Assembly (NCBI GenBank): GCA_027450045.1
Contig: DAIDKM010000002.1
Coordinates: 1-64,000, forward strand
Length of the DNA stretch: 64,000 nt
From: Paludibacter sp.
GTDB taxonomy: Bacteria > Bacteroidota > Bacteroidia > Bacteroidales > Paludibacteraceae
Direction of reading: 5' to 3'
In this document: one piece after another, positions 37,532 through 47,618 of the stretch
Layout of the letters: each line of letters starts with the position of its first letter
Numbering within the stretch: position 1 is the first letter of the stretch
Notes under the pieces: model-generated
Told to the model about the DNA's origin: nothing
Databases searched by the model: none
What the model saw: only the letters and a program-made list of their open reading frames with translations
Made by a program: the position numbers and the translations under genes

Positions 37532-38425
37532 TCAGCATTTAATGCTAAGTTGGTTCAGCACCGTCCGTATCTTTTCAAAAGTAGTAATGGTGGTTGGCAC
37601 TAATGGAAGGCGTAATTTATTATCAATCATACCCATCACAGACAATATACTTTTAACGCCAGCCGGATTCCCATCCACAAATAACAAGGTAATCAGCTCG
37701 GTGAATCTATGATGTATTTCGCGGGCTGCCTCGTACTGACCATTTAATGCTAATCGCACCATGCGGCTGAACTCATAAGGAAAAGCATTCCCGATAACTG
37801 AAATTACGCCCACCGCACCTAATGTAATGAGAGGAAATGTGATGCCGTCGTCGCCGGAGATAACTACGAAACTTTCCGGTTTATTCTTAATAATATCATC
37901 GATTTGTGGGAATATACCCGAAGCTTCCTTCACTGCTACGATGTTCTTAAAGTCATTTGCCAAACGGAGCGTTGTTGCAGCCGACATATTGACGCCTGTT
38001 CTTCCCGGCACATTGTACAAGATGATTGGTAGTTTAGATGCCAGAGCAATGGCTCTGAAATGCTGATAAAGGCCCTCTTGGGATGGTTTGTTGTAATATG
38101 GAGTAACAGATAAAATAGCATCGACTCCCTTTAAATCCTGATGCATGACTTTTTCAACAACTGCTTGTGTGTTGTTTCCGCCAATGCCCAGTACAATGGG
38201 TAATCGCCCTGCATTCACAGAAATAACAAAGCGTGTAATAGCATCTTTTTCTTCTTCTGTCAAGGTAGCCGTTTCTGCAGTAGTACCGCAAACTACCAGA
38301 TAATCAGTTCCATTTTTAATTTGATACTCTACCAAGCGCTGTAAAGCATCAAAATCGACTGATTCATCCTCTTTAAAAGGGGTTATCAGGGCAACACCCA
38401 TCCCTGTGAATGTACTTTTCGTCAT
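37532..38425 (-). CDS. dapA: 4-hydroxy-tetrahydrodipicolinate synthase
   Basis: Condenses pyruvate with aspartate semialdehyde in lysine/diaminopimelate synthesis. 297-aa TIM barrel with GMGVALITPFKEDESVD, the VCGTTAETATLT phosphate-like motif, the Tyr of PYYNKPSQEG, the YNVPGRTGV segment and the Schiff-base Lys in VAVKEASG. GDDG near residue 190 is also typical. It has its own TACATTTG promoter and is divergent from cysS. Confidence 0.97.
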   Translation of the reverse strand: MTKSTFTGMGVALITPFKEDESVDFDALQRLVEYQIKNGTDYLVVCGTTAETATLTEEEKDAITRFVISVNAGRLPIVLGIGGNNTQAVVEKVMHQDLKGVDAILSVTPYYNKPSQEGLYQHFRAIALASKLPIILYNVPGRTGVNMSAATTLRLANDFKNIVAVKEASGIFPQIDDIIKNKPESFVVISGDDGITFPLITLGAVGVISVIGNAFPYEFSRMVRLALNGQYEAAREIHHRFTELITLLFVDGNPAGVKSILSVMGMIDNKLRLPLVPTTITTFEKIRTVLNQLSIKC

Positions 38426-38447
38426 AGGTATGCATCAAAACAAAGTG

Positions 38448-38480
38448 CAAATGTACACTTTTTTTTGACTAAACAGACAA
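38448..38480 (-). promoter_or_regulatory. Promoter of dapA
   Basis: Minus-strand TACATTTG (38448-38455) lies 22 nt before the dapA ATG; TTG (38478-38480) is 22 nt further upstream, slightly wide for a -33 box. Confidence 0.6.
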
Positions 38481-38647
38481 TCAAAAAGAGATATTTGCAG
38501 GCAGTTCTTGCTATCGCTGACCCTGTTTGCCTCTTTCCGCACCAACAGAACTGGGCGCAGAGTTTAAACGATAGTCATACAAAATTGCATGACCTACAGG
38601 CTATTAAAATGGCTTATTACCTCAACGGAATGTATTAAAAAAAAATG

Positions 38648-38655
38648 TACCTTTG
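38648..38655 (+). promoter_or_regulatory. -7 box of cysS
   Basis: TACCTTTG, 38 nt before the ATG at 38694. It lies inside the longest possible cysS frame, so it argues against the upstream start at 38589. Confidence 0.6.
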
Positions 38656-38693
38656 TTCTTTCTATTGACACCATTCAAACAGCATTTCTCGTT

Positions 38694-40163
38694 ATGGAGG
38701 ACAAATTATTTATATATAACACATTAGGAAGAAAGAAAGAGTTATTTAAACCCATTCACTCGCCTCACGTCGGGCTTTACGTATGCGGCCCCACCGTGTA
38801 TGGAGATGCTCATTTAGGACACGCCCGACCCGCCATCACGTTTGATTTATTGTTTCGTTACCTGACACATCATGGATACAAAGTGCGCTATGTCAGAAAC
38901 ATAACCGATGTAGGACATTTGGAGAATGACGCTGACGAAGGAGAAGATAAGATTGGGAAAAAAGCACGTGTTGAACAATTGGAGCCAATGGAAGTCGTGC
39001 AATACTACACCAACCGGTACCATAATTCCATGAACGCTCTTAATGTATTACCTCCTAGTATCGAACCTCATGCTTCAGGTCACATTATTGAGCAAATCGA
39101 GTTTGTGAAAAAGATATTGAATACTGGGTTGGCTTATGAAAGCGAAGGATCGATCTATTTTGATGTGGAAAAATACAATCAACACCACCATTACGGGAAA
39201 CTTTCAGGGCGAAACATCGACGAACTCATGGACTCGACCCGAAGCCTCGAAGGACAGCAAGAAAAACGACGCCCAATTGATTTTGCATTATGGAAAAAGG
39301 CCAATCCCGAACACCTGATGCACTGGCCATCGCCATGGAGCGAAGGATTCCCGGGTTGGCATCTGGAATGCTCCGCAATGGGGACCAAATACCTTGGAGA
39401 AACATTCGACATACACGGAGGTGGCATGGATTTAATGTTCCCGCATCACGAATGTGAAATCGCTCAATCGACGGCAGCATTAGGCCACGAGTCTGTTAAC
39501 TATTGGATGCACAACAATATGATTACCATCAATGGACAAAAGATGGGAAAATCACTTGGCAATTTTATCACGTTAGAAGAACTGTTCACCGGATCGCATC
39601 CACTATTGAAACAAGCGTTTTCGCCAATGAGTATTCGATTCTTTATTTTACAGGCACATTATCGCAGCACGCTCGACTTTAGCAACGAAGCGCTGCAAGC
39701 AAGCAGTAAAGGATTTTCGCGCCTGATGGACGGATACCAACGATTACAAAAACTAACGCCAGGCACCAGTTCTACTGTGGATGTAGCCAATTTACGACAA
39801 CGATGCGAAGAGGCCATGAATGATGATTTGAATAGTCCGATAGTGATTGCTCACCTGTTTGATGCGATAAAAGCCATCAATGCTGTGCACGACGGCCTCG
39901 CAACAATATCGGCAAATGATCTGGCGGAATTAAAAGCTACCATGAAAGATTTTGTGGAAGATATTCTCGGGCTGCAAACAAATCAACTTGCCAATGATGA
40001 AACAACAGATGCATACCACAAAGCAATTGACTTATTGCTCAACCTACGAATGGAAGCCAAAGTCAAAAAGGATTGGGAAACTGCCGATCACATACGTAAC
40101 CAACTCACCGCATTAGGATTTGAAGTTAAGGATACAAAAGATGGCTTCGAGTGGAAACTTTAA
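38694..40163 (+). CDS. cysS: Cysteinyl-tRNA synthetase
   Basis: Class I synthetase, 489 aa from ATG 38694 ([16 protein letters not shown]). The frame is open from 38589, but the extra 35 residues are not family-like and cover the promoter. Zinc/catalytic motifs: [18 protein letters not shown] (HIGH form HLGHA), the zinc Cys in [21 protein letters not shown] and KMSKS-like KMGKSLGNF. The C-terminal DALR-type domain is full length. It is the divergent partner of dapA. Confidence 0.97.
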   Translation: MEDKLFIYNTLGRKKELFKPIHSPHVGLYVCGPTVYGDAHLGHARPAITFDLLFRYLTHHGYKVRYVRNITDVGHLENDADEGEDKIGKKARVEQLEPMEVVQYYTNRYHNSMNALNVLPPSIEPHASGHIIEQIEFVKKILNTGLAYESEGSIYFDVEKYNQHHHYGKLSGRNIDELMDSTRSLEGQQEKRRPIDFALWKKANPEHLMHWPSPWSEGFPGWHLECSAMGTKYLGETFDIHGGGMDLMFPHHECEIAQSTAALGHESVNYWMHNNMITINGQKMGKSLGNFITLEELFTGSHPLLKQAFSPMSIRFFILQAHYRSTLDFSNEALQASSKGFSRLMDGYQRLQKLTPGTSSTVDVANLRQRCEEAMNDDLNSPIVIAHLFDAIKAINAVHDGLATISANDLAELKATMKDFVEDILGLQTNQLANDETTDAYHKAIDLLLNLRMEAKVKKDWETADHIRNQLTALGFEVKDTKDGFEWKL

Positions 40164-40306
40164 ATGCTCCATTTTGAAAAAGCTAAAGAACATGAGACCA
40201 ATTCATTTATCTGAATAGACACAACAAAGGGTCATTACGTCTGTGATTTTATGTTAAATATTTCTTGAAAAGAAATTGTATCTCACGGCGATAGGAAGAT
40301 AATTGC

Positions 40307-40314
40307 TACTTTTG
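40307..40314 (+). promoter_or_regulatory. -7 box of the DUF6089-uppS-bamA operon
   Basis: TACTTTTG matches TAnnTTTG, 75 nt before the DUF6089 start. No -33 TTG at the right distance. Confidence 0.5.
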
Positions 40315-40388
40315 TAGTCAATTTTTTGCCTCAGACTCTTTAGATAGATATAAACAGTAATACAAACAGAGACTGATACATCAATAAA

Positions 40389-41060
40389 ATGGTTCAAAAA
40401 ACAATTGTTTTTGTTTTTGTTTTGTTTCTATTTTTAGGTCAAGACATTCGTGCCCAAGCATTTGAACACACTATTGAAATTGGGCCTACTATAGGTTCTT
40501 CTTTTTATCTTGGAGATGCAAATGGCACGTGGTTTAAAAATAGCCAAATGACATTTGGAGGTGTAATTCGCTATCCGTTAAACACTCGCTTTGCGGTAAG
40601 TGTAGAGGCATTAACAGGCAAATTTGCAGGACAATACATGGATCAAAGCGAAGGGAGCCAACAATCATTTAAGAATCCCTTTTTCTTTACGAGCGCACAT
40701 TTAGAATTTAATTTTTTCTCTTATGACTCATACGATGTGACACTAGAAAGCTCAACCATCAATCCTTATATTCTTGGTGGGCTAGGTATTGTTTCCTATC
40801 AATCGGCAACACCAGTATTGAGCGGAGGGTTAGGTATCAAATTCAAATTAAGTAATCGGTTGGATTTGAATTGTCAATGGACAATGAATAAAGCATTTGC
40901 AGATGATCTTGAGGGGGTTGGTGAATTAAATAATCCTTACAAATTAAATAAATCATCATTTCTTAATAACGACTATTTCTCGGCACTAACTATATCACTT
41001 ACTTTTGCCTTCTACACACAACGTTGTCCATGTAGAACAGGCATATTACAAGGTTTTTAG
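40389..41060 (+). CDS. DUF6089 family exported protein
   Basis: 223 aa, signal peptide MVQKTIVFVFVLFLFLGQDIRAQ, then an outer-membrane-like beta structure (EIGPTIGSSFYLGDANG, FGGVIRYPLNTRFAVSVEAL, INPYILGGLGIVSY). DUF6089 genes are frequently found immediately ahead of uppS and bamA in Bacteroidales, as here (13 nt to uppS). Role unknown; the location suggests outer-membrane biogenesis. C-terminal Cys pair (QRCPCRTG) is notable. Confidence 0.88.
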   Translation: MVQKTIVFVFVLFLFLGQDIRAQAFEHTIEIGPTIGSSFYLGDANGTWFKNSQMTFGGVIRYPLNTRFAVSVEALTGKFAGQYMDQSEGSQQSFKNPFFFTSAHLEFNFFSYDSYDVTLESSTINPYILGGLGIVSYQSATPVLSGGLGIKFKLSNRLDLNCQWTMNKAFADDLEGVGELNNPYKLNKSSFLNNDYFSALTISLTFAFYTQRCPCRTGILQGF

Positions 41061-41072
41061 TAAAATCAACAA

Positions 41073-41825
41073 ATGGAAAATTCGTTGCTTCATCAAATTG
41101 AAAAAACAAGATTACCTCGTCATGTAGCAGTGATTATGGATGGCAATGGCAGATGGGCAACCCAACAAGGATTCAACCGCGTTTATGGCCATAATGAAGC
41201 ATTGAAAGCAGTACGCGAAATTACTGAGACCGCTTCAGAATTGGGAATACAATTCCTCACTTTATACACATTTTCCATCGAAAATTGGGGCAGACCCAGC
41301 GACGAGATAGCCGCTCTCATGGAGTTGTTAGCCAGTGCGATTGAAAAAGAGACACCTTCGCTTCACAAAAATAATGTCAGACTTTTAGCTATCGGAGAAG
41401 AAGAACGCTTGCCCGAGACAGCTCGTAAAAAGCTGGATGCCTCAATGGCGCTGACTGCCAACAATAAAGGGCTAACGTTAGTACTGGCGCTCAGCTATTC
41501 ATCTCGATGGGAAATCATTCATGCAACACAAAAGATATGTCAAGATGTGCTTAATGGCGCTTTAACCGTTGATTCGATCAATGATCAGGTATTTGAAAAT
41601 CACTTGACAACCAAAGGTATTCCTGATCCTGATCTATTGATTCGCACAAGCGGGGAGCTGCGCATCAGTAACTTTTTATTATGGCAATTAGCCTATGCAG
41701 AGCTATATTTTACAGAAACACTTTGGCCTGATTTTAAGAAAGAAGATTTCTACAAAGCCATATATGAATACCAAACCCGAGAACGCAGGTTTGGTAAAAC
41801 CGGAGAGCAACTAAAAACTCATTGA
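41073..41825 (+). CDS. uppS: Isoprenyl (undecaprenyl diphosphate) synthase
   Basis: 250-aa cis-prenyltransferase that makes the C55 lipid carrier for cell-wall and surface glycan synthesis. Family motifs: AVIMDGNGRWATQQG with catalytic Asp, GHNEALKAVREI, TLYTFSIENWGRP, and the C-terminal DLLIRTSGELRISNFLLWQ and FTETLWPDF. Part of the DUF6089-uppS-bamA-skp run. Confidence 0.98.
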   Translation: MENSLLHQIEKTRLPRHVAVIMDGNGRWATQQGFNRVYGHNEALKAVREITETASELGIQFLTLYTFSIENWGRPSDEIAALMELLASAIEKETPSLHKNNVRLLAIGEEERLPETARKKLDASMALTANNKGLTLVLALSYSSRWEIIHATQKICQDVLNGALTVDSINDQVFENHLTTKGIPDPDLLIRTSGELRISNFLLWQLAYAELYFTETLWPDFKKEDFYKAIYEYQTRERRFGKTGEQLKTH

Positions 41826-41872
41826 CCTCTTTTCAAGAGATCTTCACATGCCCACTCATCTAAAAACAGCTT

Positions 41873-44494
41873 ATGTTAAAACGCACCATCTTTACGTTAC
41901 TTACCTTGTTTGTAAATATAATCGTCTTTGCTCAGGCACAAGATTCTATTCCGGCTGCAAAATCAGACACTGCGAAATTTATTACATCTCCGGTTATTCG
42001 TTACACACAAAACCCCAAGGAATATGAAATCGCAGGAATCAACGTAACCGGTTCTACCACTTATGAGAACTACGTGATTATTGGGTTTTCGGGATTGACT
42101 GTTGGCGAAAAAATCAAGATACCGGGTGATGAGATTACATCCGCAGTCAAACGATTTTGGAAACAAGGCCTTTTTTCGGATGTGAAGATTTCAGCCTCGA
42201 AGGAAGAAGGCGATAAAATATGGCTAACCATTGAGCTGAAACAATTACCACGTATATCGCAAGTCAATTATAACGGCCTCACCAAATCATACGTTGACGA
42301 TGTTTCGCCTAAAATAGGCATCATAAAAGGCGGTCAAATGACACCTGATTTACGCGACAAAGCAATTGAAGTGATTAAGAAATACTTGTTAGACAAAGGG
42401 TTTCGCTATGCCACAGTAACCGTGGTTGAGAAAGATGATCCAAATCAAAAAGGCATGATGAGTGTCGATATTAACGTAGACAAAGGCCCTGTTGTTAAAG
42501 TAAACAAGATATTTTTAGAAGGAAACAAAGCGCTTACCTTCAATCAAGTTGTTGGTGCAATGAAAAAAACCAACGAACCGCTATTGATTAATCTATTTAA
42601 AACGAAGAAGTTTGTGGATGCTAATTTTGCAGCCGATAGAAAATTGATTATAAATCGTTACAATGACAAAGGATTTCGCGATGCGTCCATCGTTTGGGAC
42701 AGTGTGGCTCACATAAGTGATAACAAAGTAGATGTTTATATCAAAGTTCATGAAGGTCAACGATACTATATCCGCTCCATTTCCTGGGTTGGAAATACCA
42801 TTTATCCATCCGACTATTTAAGTCTGATATTGGGAATTAAACCTGGCGATGTGTACAATGCTAAGTTATTGGATGATCGCTTAAATTCAGATGACGATGC
42901 TATAGCAAAATTGTACAAAAACAAAGGCTACCTGTTTATGAATGTTGACCCTATCGAAGCAAACACTACCAACGATTCGATTGACTTCGAAATGCGCATT
43001 TATGAAGGGAAACCTGCTACCATCAACAATGTCACCATCAGTGGCAATACCCATGTGTACGAAAATGTTATCCGTCGAGAAATGTTTGTGCGTCCCGGAC
43101 AGTTGTACAATGAATCGGATATTACCCGTACCATGCGTCAATTAGCACAAATGGGCAATTTTGAACAGGAAAAACTGATCCCCGATATTCAACCCAATCC
43201 GGATGACGGCACGGTTGATATTGCATGGCCGTTAGTCTCGAAATCGAATGACCAGATTGAATTCTCAGCAGGCTGGGGACAAACAGGAGTTGTGGGAAGT
43301 TTATCCTTAAAGTTCAGCAACTTTGCCATTCAAAATCTTTTCAAACCATCCACGTATCGTTTTGTTCCTGAAGGAGAAGGCCAGACATTCTCCATCTCGG
43401 CACAAACAAATGGAAGTTATTATCAGGCATATAGCGTTAACTTTGTAGAACCTTGGTTAGGAGGAAAACGTCCCAACTCGCTTTCTTTATCCGCTTATTA
43501 CTCCATACAAACCGGCGTAAGTAACAGTTATTCCAATTATATGAATAGCTACTACAATAGTTACGGGAGCAGCATGTACGGAAGTCCATACAGCTCAAGT
43601 GCCCTGAGTTACCAGGCTGACCCTACAAAATTCATTCACACGTTTGGATTATCTGCCAGTTGGGGGAAACGATTGAAATGGCCGGATGACTATTTTCAAC
43701 TTAATCTTGGTCTTGAATATCAACACTATTCACTCAGCAATTGGGATTATTTCCTTATGAAAAACGGGACTTCAAATGTCGCCAGCTTAAATGTGGTATT
43801 AAGTCGTAACTCGATTGATAATCCCATTTTCACCAGAACAGGATCTACATTCTCATTATCAGGTCAATTCACTCCACCCTACTCGCTTTTATCGCCGAAT
43901 AAAAATTACTCAAATTTGACGGATGCTCAAGCCTACAAATGGGTGGAATTTTATAAAATCAAATTTGCATCCAAGGGGTTTGTTCCACTTACTTCAGGTT
44001 CACATCCTTTCGTGCTAATGGCACACGCGGAATATGGCTTTTTGGGATATTACAATAAAAACCTTCAATCACCTTTCGAAACCTTCTATATGGGTGGTGA
44101 CGGAATGACAGGATACACCACATACGGCACTGAAACCATTGGTTTGCGAGGCTATGAAAATGGTTCATTGACACCTATAGCAACCTACAGAGGTCAAACG
44201 GGACAAATGGGATATGTTTATTCACGCATTGGAGCTGAAATACACTACCCTCTCTTGTTAGAACAAACAACCAACATTTATGCCTTGGCATTTTTTGATG
44301 CGGGAAATTGCTGGAGTTCATTTAATCAATTCAATCCATTCGATTTGAAACGTTCAGCAGGAGTTGGTGTTCGTATATTCCTACCGATGTTCGGGCTTTT
44401 GGGAATTGACTGGGGATATGGATTTGATCCGATTAATGGCAGCAAACAATATAGCGGAAGCCACTTCCACTTTGTTATTGGACAAGAGTTCTAA
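41873..44494 (+). CDS. bamA: Outer-membrane protein assembly factor BamA
   Basis: 873 aa. Signal peptide (MLKRTIFTLLTLFVNIIVFAQ), five POTRA domains over about residues 40-440 (recognisable hinge segments such as YEIAGINVTGSTTYENYV, RISQVNYNGLTKSYVDD, RYYIRSISWVGNTIYPSDYL and ATINNVTISGNTHVYENV), then the 16-strand barrel with GLRGYENGSL and a C-terminal aromatic residue (FVIGQEF). It inserts beta-barrel proteins into the outer membrane. The barrel carries a Ser/Tyr-rich loop at about residues 555-585. Skp-like chaperones follow at once. Confidence 0.97.
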   Translation: MLKRTIFTLLTLFVNIIVFAQAQDSIPAAKSDTAKFITSPVIRYTQNPKEYEIAGINVTGSTTYENYVIIGFSGLTVGEKIKIPGDEITSAVKRFWKQGLFSDVKISASKEEGDKIWLTIELKQLPRISQVNYNGLTKSYVDDVSPKIGIIKGGQMTPDLRDKAIEVIKKYLLDKGFRYATVTVVEKDDPNQKGMMSVDINVDKGPVVKVNKIFLEGNKALTFNQVVGAMKKTNEPLLINLFKTKKFVDANFAADRKLIINRYNDKGFRDASIVWDSVAHISDNKVDVYIKVHEGQRYYIRSISWVGNTIYPSDYLSLILGIKPGDVYNAKLLDDRLNSDDDAIAKLYKNKGYLFMNVDPIEANTTNDSIDFEMRIYEGKPATINNVTISGNTHVYENVIRREMFVRPGQLYNESDITRTMRQLAQMGNFEQEKLIPDIQPNPDDGTVDIAWPLVSKSNDQIEFSAGWGQTGVVGSLSLKFSNFAIQNLFKPSTYRFVPEGEGQTFSISAQTNGSYYQAYSVNFVEPWLGGKRPNSLSLSAYYSIQTGVSNSYSNYMNSYYNSYGSSMYGSPYSSSALSYQADPTKFIHTFGLSASWGKRLKWPDDYFQLNLGLEYQHYSLSNWDYFLMKNGTSNVASLNVVLSRNSIDNPIFTRTGSTFSLSGQFTPPYSLLSPNKNYSNLTDAQAYKWVEFYKIKFASKGFVPLTSGSHPFVLMAHAEYGFLGYYNKNLQSPFETFYMGGDGMTGYTTYGTETIGLRGYENGSLTPIATYRGQTGQMGYVYSRIGAEIHYPLLLEQTTNIYALAFFDAGNCWSSFNQFNPFDLKRSAGVGVRIFLPMFGLLGIDWGYGFDPINGSKQYSGSHFHFVIGQEF

Positions 44495-44512
44495 CGATTA
44501 AAGACGTCCGGT

Positions 44513-45040
44513 ATGCAATGCACTGTAAAAAAGATAAGCCTCATATTTTTGCTTTCTGTCGGCTTCTTTGTGGTTGCTCAAGCTCAAAAGTTTGCATTGG
44601 TTGATATGGATTATATCATGAAGCATATACCTGCTTATGAATCAGCGAATGATCAACTAAATCTCCTGTCAAAGAAATGGCAAACAGAAGTAGATGCAGC
44701 CACGCAAAATGCGCAAAACATGCTCAAATCCTATCAAACCGAAGTGGTGTTTTTATCACCTGAGATGAAGACAAAACGAGAAGGCGAGATTGCTGCCCAA
44801 GAAAAAGTGGTCCAGGATTTGAAGATACACTATTTCGGACCAAACGGGGAACTTTTCAAAAAACGGGAAAGTTTAATTAAACCCATTCAAGATGAAATTT
44901 ACAATGCCATTCAATCCATTTCGTCTGATCGCGGCTATCAATTAATACTCGACAAATCATCAGCGCTAAATATCATTTTTTCATCCCCAAAACTCGATAT
45001 TAGTGACGATGTATTAGTCAAACTTGGATATTCAAAATAA
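44513..45040 (+). CDS. OmpH/Skp family periplasmic chaperone, copy 1
   Basis: 175 aa with a signal peptide (LIFLLSVGFFVVAQAQ) and the OmpH fold: beta strand KFALVDMDYIMKHIPAY, then a long coiled coil (QLNLLSKKWQTEVDAATQ...), and the C-terminal GYQLILDKSSALNIIF strand pair. Skp holds unfolded outer-membrane proteins on the way to BamA, which lies 18 nt upstream. Paralogue of the next gene. Confidence 0.93.
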   Translation: MQCTVKKISLIFLLSVGFFVVAQAQKFALVDMDYIMKHIPAYESANDQLNLLSKKWQTEVDAATQNAQNMLKSYQTEVVFLSPEMKTKREGEIAAQEKVVQDLKIHYFGPNGELFKKRESLIKPIQDEIYNAIQSISSDRGYQLILDKSSALNIIFSSPKLDISDDVLVKLGYSK

Positions 45041-45053
45041 ATACGTACATTTG
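45024..45053 (+). promoter_or_regulatory. Internal promoter of the second skp-like gene
   Basis: TTG (45024-45026), exactly 19 nt, then TACATTTG (45046-45053). The -33 box lies inside the last codons of the first skp-like gene. It fixes the start of the second gene at 45089, because the longer frame's first codon would fall in the -7 box. Confidence 0.75.
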
Positions 45054-45088
45054 TGGCTCAATTTTCAATCATTAAAAATCAACTCGTT

Positions 45089-45655
45089 ATGTTTAAGAAA
45101 ATTTTAGTATTGGTTCTGCTTTGTGCACCTCTGACCCTATTTGGACAATACAAATTTGGGCACCTTAACACCCAAGACATCTACAATGCGATGCCGGAAA
45201 AAGCTACTGTTGAGAAAACGTTGCAAGACCTTGCAAACACCTATCAGACTCAAATAAGCCAAATGCGTGATGAGTACAATCGTCGCGTCAAAGAGTTTGT
45301 TGATAAAAGAGATAGTATGCCCCCTGCAATTCAACAAGCACGCCAAAGTGAAATTGCTGACATGGAACAACGCATCAACACGTTAAATCAAACAGCTCAA
45401 ACTGACTTGCAAAAGAAACAACAAGATCTTATTCAACCGATCGTTGACAAGATAAAAAAAGCCATTGATGCAGTAGGACAAGAAGGCGGATTTACCTACA
45501 TTTTTGATCTACAAGTTCCGGCAATTATTTATCATTCAGATCAAAGTATTGATGTAACTTCTTTAGTTCTTAAAAAATTAGGCGTTACTCCTGGTGCTAC
45601 AGCTACCCCTGCAGCAACTTCCACCGAAACTCCTGCCAAAAAGAAGACTAAATAA
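45089..45655 (+). CDS. OmpH/Skp family periplasmic chaperone, copy 2
   Basis: 188 aa from ATG 45089: signal peptide MFKKILVLVLLCAPLTLFGQ, YKFGHLNTQDIYNAMPEKATVEKTL, a coiled coil to about residue 125, then GGFTYIFDLQVPAIIYH. The C-terminal 25 residues are Ala/Thr/Pro/Lys-rich (a low-complexity tail absent from copy 1). It may be made both from the bamA transcript and from its own promoter. It ends at a strong terminator. Confidence 0.93.
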   Translation: MFKKILVLVLLCAPLTLFGQYKFGHLNTQDIYNAMPEKATVEKTLQDLANTYQTQISQMRDEYNRRVKEFVDKRDSMPPAIQQARQSEIADMEQRINTLNQTAQTDLQKKQQDLIQPIVDKIKKAIDAVGQEGGFTYIFDLQVPAIIYHSDQSIDVTSLVLKKLGVTPGATATPAATSTETPAKKKTK

Positions 45656-45673
45656 TCAATCAGAATACGACAT

Positions 45674-45709
45674 AAAAAAAGCGACGAGAAATTTCGTCGC
45701 TTTTTTTAT
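45674..45709. terminator. Bidirectional terminator
   Basis: AAAAAAAGCGACGA and TCGTCGCTTTTTTT (stem 45674-45687 with 45694-45707, 6-nt loop). Serves the skp-like gene (+) and the fumarase gene (-). Confidence 0.92.
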
Positions 45710-45724
45710 GTCCAATGCAAAAAC

Positions 45725-47362
45725 TTACGCTTTGACCATTGGTCGAAGTTGTTTGAAAAAATCATTTCCTTTGTCATCCACCAAAATAAAAGCAGGGAAA
45801 TCGACCACTTCAATTTTCCATATAGCCTCCATTCCTAACTCAGGATACTCCAAACATTCAATTTGTTTGATATTTTCCTTTGCCAAAATAGCAGCAGGAC
45901 CACCAATAGAACCTAGATAAAAACCACCATGCTTCTTACAAGCATCCGTAACTTCCTGACTGCGATTCCCTTTTGCAATCATAATCATACTGGCTCCATT
46001 ATTTTGAAATAAATCGACATAACCATCCATCCGACCCGCGGTTGTTGGACCCATAGAACCACAAGCCATTCCTTCAGGTGTTTTAGCTGGTCCGGCATAA
46101 TAAACAGGATGTTCTTTGAGATATTGAGGTAACTCCTCTCCCCGATCCAAACGTTCTTTTAGTTTTGCATGGGCAATGTCGCGTGCAACCACAATTGTTC
46201 CGGTTAACGATAGAAATGTAGCCACAGGATAGCGGGTAAGTTCAGCCAATACCTCCTTCATCGGGCGATTCAGGTTAATTGGAATTCCCTGTAAACGGCC
46301 TTTTCCACTACGAAAAGCTGCTGGGATCAAACGACCAGGATTAGCATCCAACTGTTCTAACCAAACTCCATCCTTATTGATTTTGGCTTTTACATTTCGA
46401 TCGGCGCTACACGAAACTCCCATTCCTACCGGGCATGAGGCTCCATGCCGAGGCAACCGGATAACCCGAATATCGTGTGCATAATATTTTCCGCCAAATT
46501 GCGCGCCTAAACCAAGACGTTGCGCGGCTTGCAATAATTTTCCTTCCATCTCGATATCTCTAAAGGCCTGACCATACTCGTTTCCATGAGTTGGCAATGT
46601 ATCATAATATTTCGCCGAAGCGAGCTTTACTGTTTTCAAACACGTTTCAGCTGAAGTTCCACCGATGACAAAAGCAATATGATAAGGAGGACAAGCTGCC
46701 GTTCCCAACGTTTTCATTTTTTCAATCAGGAAATTCTCTAACGTCGCAGGATTCAACAACGCTTTCGTCTCCTGATACAGATAGGTTTTGTTGGCCGAAC
46801 CGCCACCTTTGGCTATGAATAAAAAAGAATATTCCATACCTTTCGTGGCGTATATATCAATTTGAGCAGGCAAGTTACAACCACTATTTTGCTCTGTGTA
46901 CATATCCAATGCTACGGTCTGAGAATAACGAAGATTCTCGTTGGTGTATGTTTCGTAAATTCCTTTCGATAAAACCTCTTCATCTTTACAACCCGTCCAT
47001 ACTTGCTGTCCTTTTTTGGCAACCACAATGGCTGTACCTGTATCCTGACAAAACGGAAGTTGTCCCTCGGCAGAAACTTCAGCATTCAGCAACATAGTCA
47101 ATGCCACTGCTCGATCGTTTGGGCTTGCCTCTGGATCATCTAAAATAGCGCCCACTTGTTCGTTGTGAGCAGGTCGGAGTTTAAAGGAAACCTCACGCAA
47201 TGCAGTTCTTGACAATAAAGTAAGCGCTTCGGGATCCACTTTGAGCATTTCGTGACCATCGAAACTGGCTACCGAAACGTGCTCTTTCGTAAGCAACGTA
47301 TATTGGGTTTTGTCTTCACCCAAGGGGAATGGTTCTTGGTAGTAAAAAATTGGAGTTGACAT
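45725..47362 (-). CDS. Fumarate hydratase, class I (iron-sulphur)
   Basis: 545-aa two-domain class I fumarase that interconverts fumarate and malate with an oxygen-sensitive [4Fe-4S] cluster. Cluster-type Cys appear in [24 protein letters not shown] and [16 protein letters not shown]; the C-terminal half has [20 protein letters not shown] and the NRSQEV segment. N-terminal FumA-like and C-terminal FumB-like domains are fused in one chain, the common form in Bacteroidales. Single gene with a TACCTTTG -7 box. Confidence 0.95.
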   Translation of the reverse strand: MSTPIFYYQEPFPLGEDKTQYTLLTKEHVSVASFDGHEMLKVDPEALTLLSRTALREVSFKLRPAHNEQVGAILDDPEASPNDRAVALTMLLNAEVSAEGQLPFCQDTGTAIVVAKKGQQVWTGCKDEEVLSKGIYETYTNENLRYSQTVALDMYTEQNSGCNLPAQIDIYATKGMEYSFLFIAKGGGSANKTYLYQETKALLNPATLENFLIEKMKTLGTAACPPYHIAFVIGGTSAETCLKTVKLASAKYYDTLPTHGNEYGQAFRDIEMEGKLLQAAQRLGLGAQFGGKYYAHDIRVIRLPRHGASCPVGMGVSCSADRNVKAKINKDGVWLEQLDANPGRLIPAAFRSGKGRLQGIPINLNRPMKEVLAELTRYPVATFLSLTGTIVVARDIAHAKLKERLDRGEELPQYLKEHPVYYAGPAKTPEGMACGSMGPTTAGRMDGYVDLFQNNGASMIMIAKGNRSQEVTDACKKHGGFYLGSIGGPAAILAKENIKQIECLEYPELGMEAIWKIEVVDFPAFILVDDKGNDFFKQLRPMVKA

Positions 47363-47427
47363 AATAATTTGTTATATAATTATTTAGTATGATATAAATA
47401 CAGAATAACGAATGATTTTCAATCGTT

Positions 47428-47435
47428 CAAAGGTA
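47428..47435 (-). promoter_or_regulatory. -7 box of the fumarase gene
   Basis: Minus-strand TACCTTTG, 65 nt before the fumarase ATG. No -33 box at the expected distance. Confidence 0.5.
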
Positions 47436-47549
47436 GAAAACTTTTGCCATAAAGTCTTTCATTAAAGAAATAAATATTCAATCAAGCCTTTGTGATAATT
47501 CACCTAATATGCAAATATACTTAATTATGCATGAAAATGGCATTTCACT

Positions 47550-47580
47550 TTTGGAATTATCCAAAAACAGCATATCTTTG
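47550..47580 (+). promoter_or_regulatory. Promoter of the GntR-ABC operon
   Basis: TTTG (47550-47553), 19 nt, TATCTTTG (47573-47580): both Bacteroidota boxes at ideal spacing. The expected start of transcription, near 47587, falls in the palindrome that follows. Confidence 0.8.
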
Positions 47581-47583
47581 CAC

Positions 47584-47603
47584 TGTATTAATATCGTAAT
47601 ACA
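47584..47603. promoter_or_regulatory. Palindromic operator candidate for the GntR regulator
   Basis: TGTATTA-ATATCG-TAATACA: perfect 7-bp arms with a 6-nt spacer, positioned over the expected transcription start and just after the -7 box. A further direct half-copy (CTAATAC) follows at 47604-47610. YtrA-type GntR repressors control their own ABC operons through palindromes at this kind of position. Confidence 0.65.
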
Positions 47604-47618
47604 CTAATACTACAAAAT

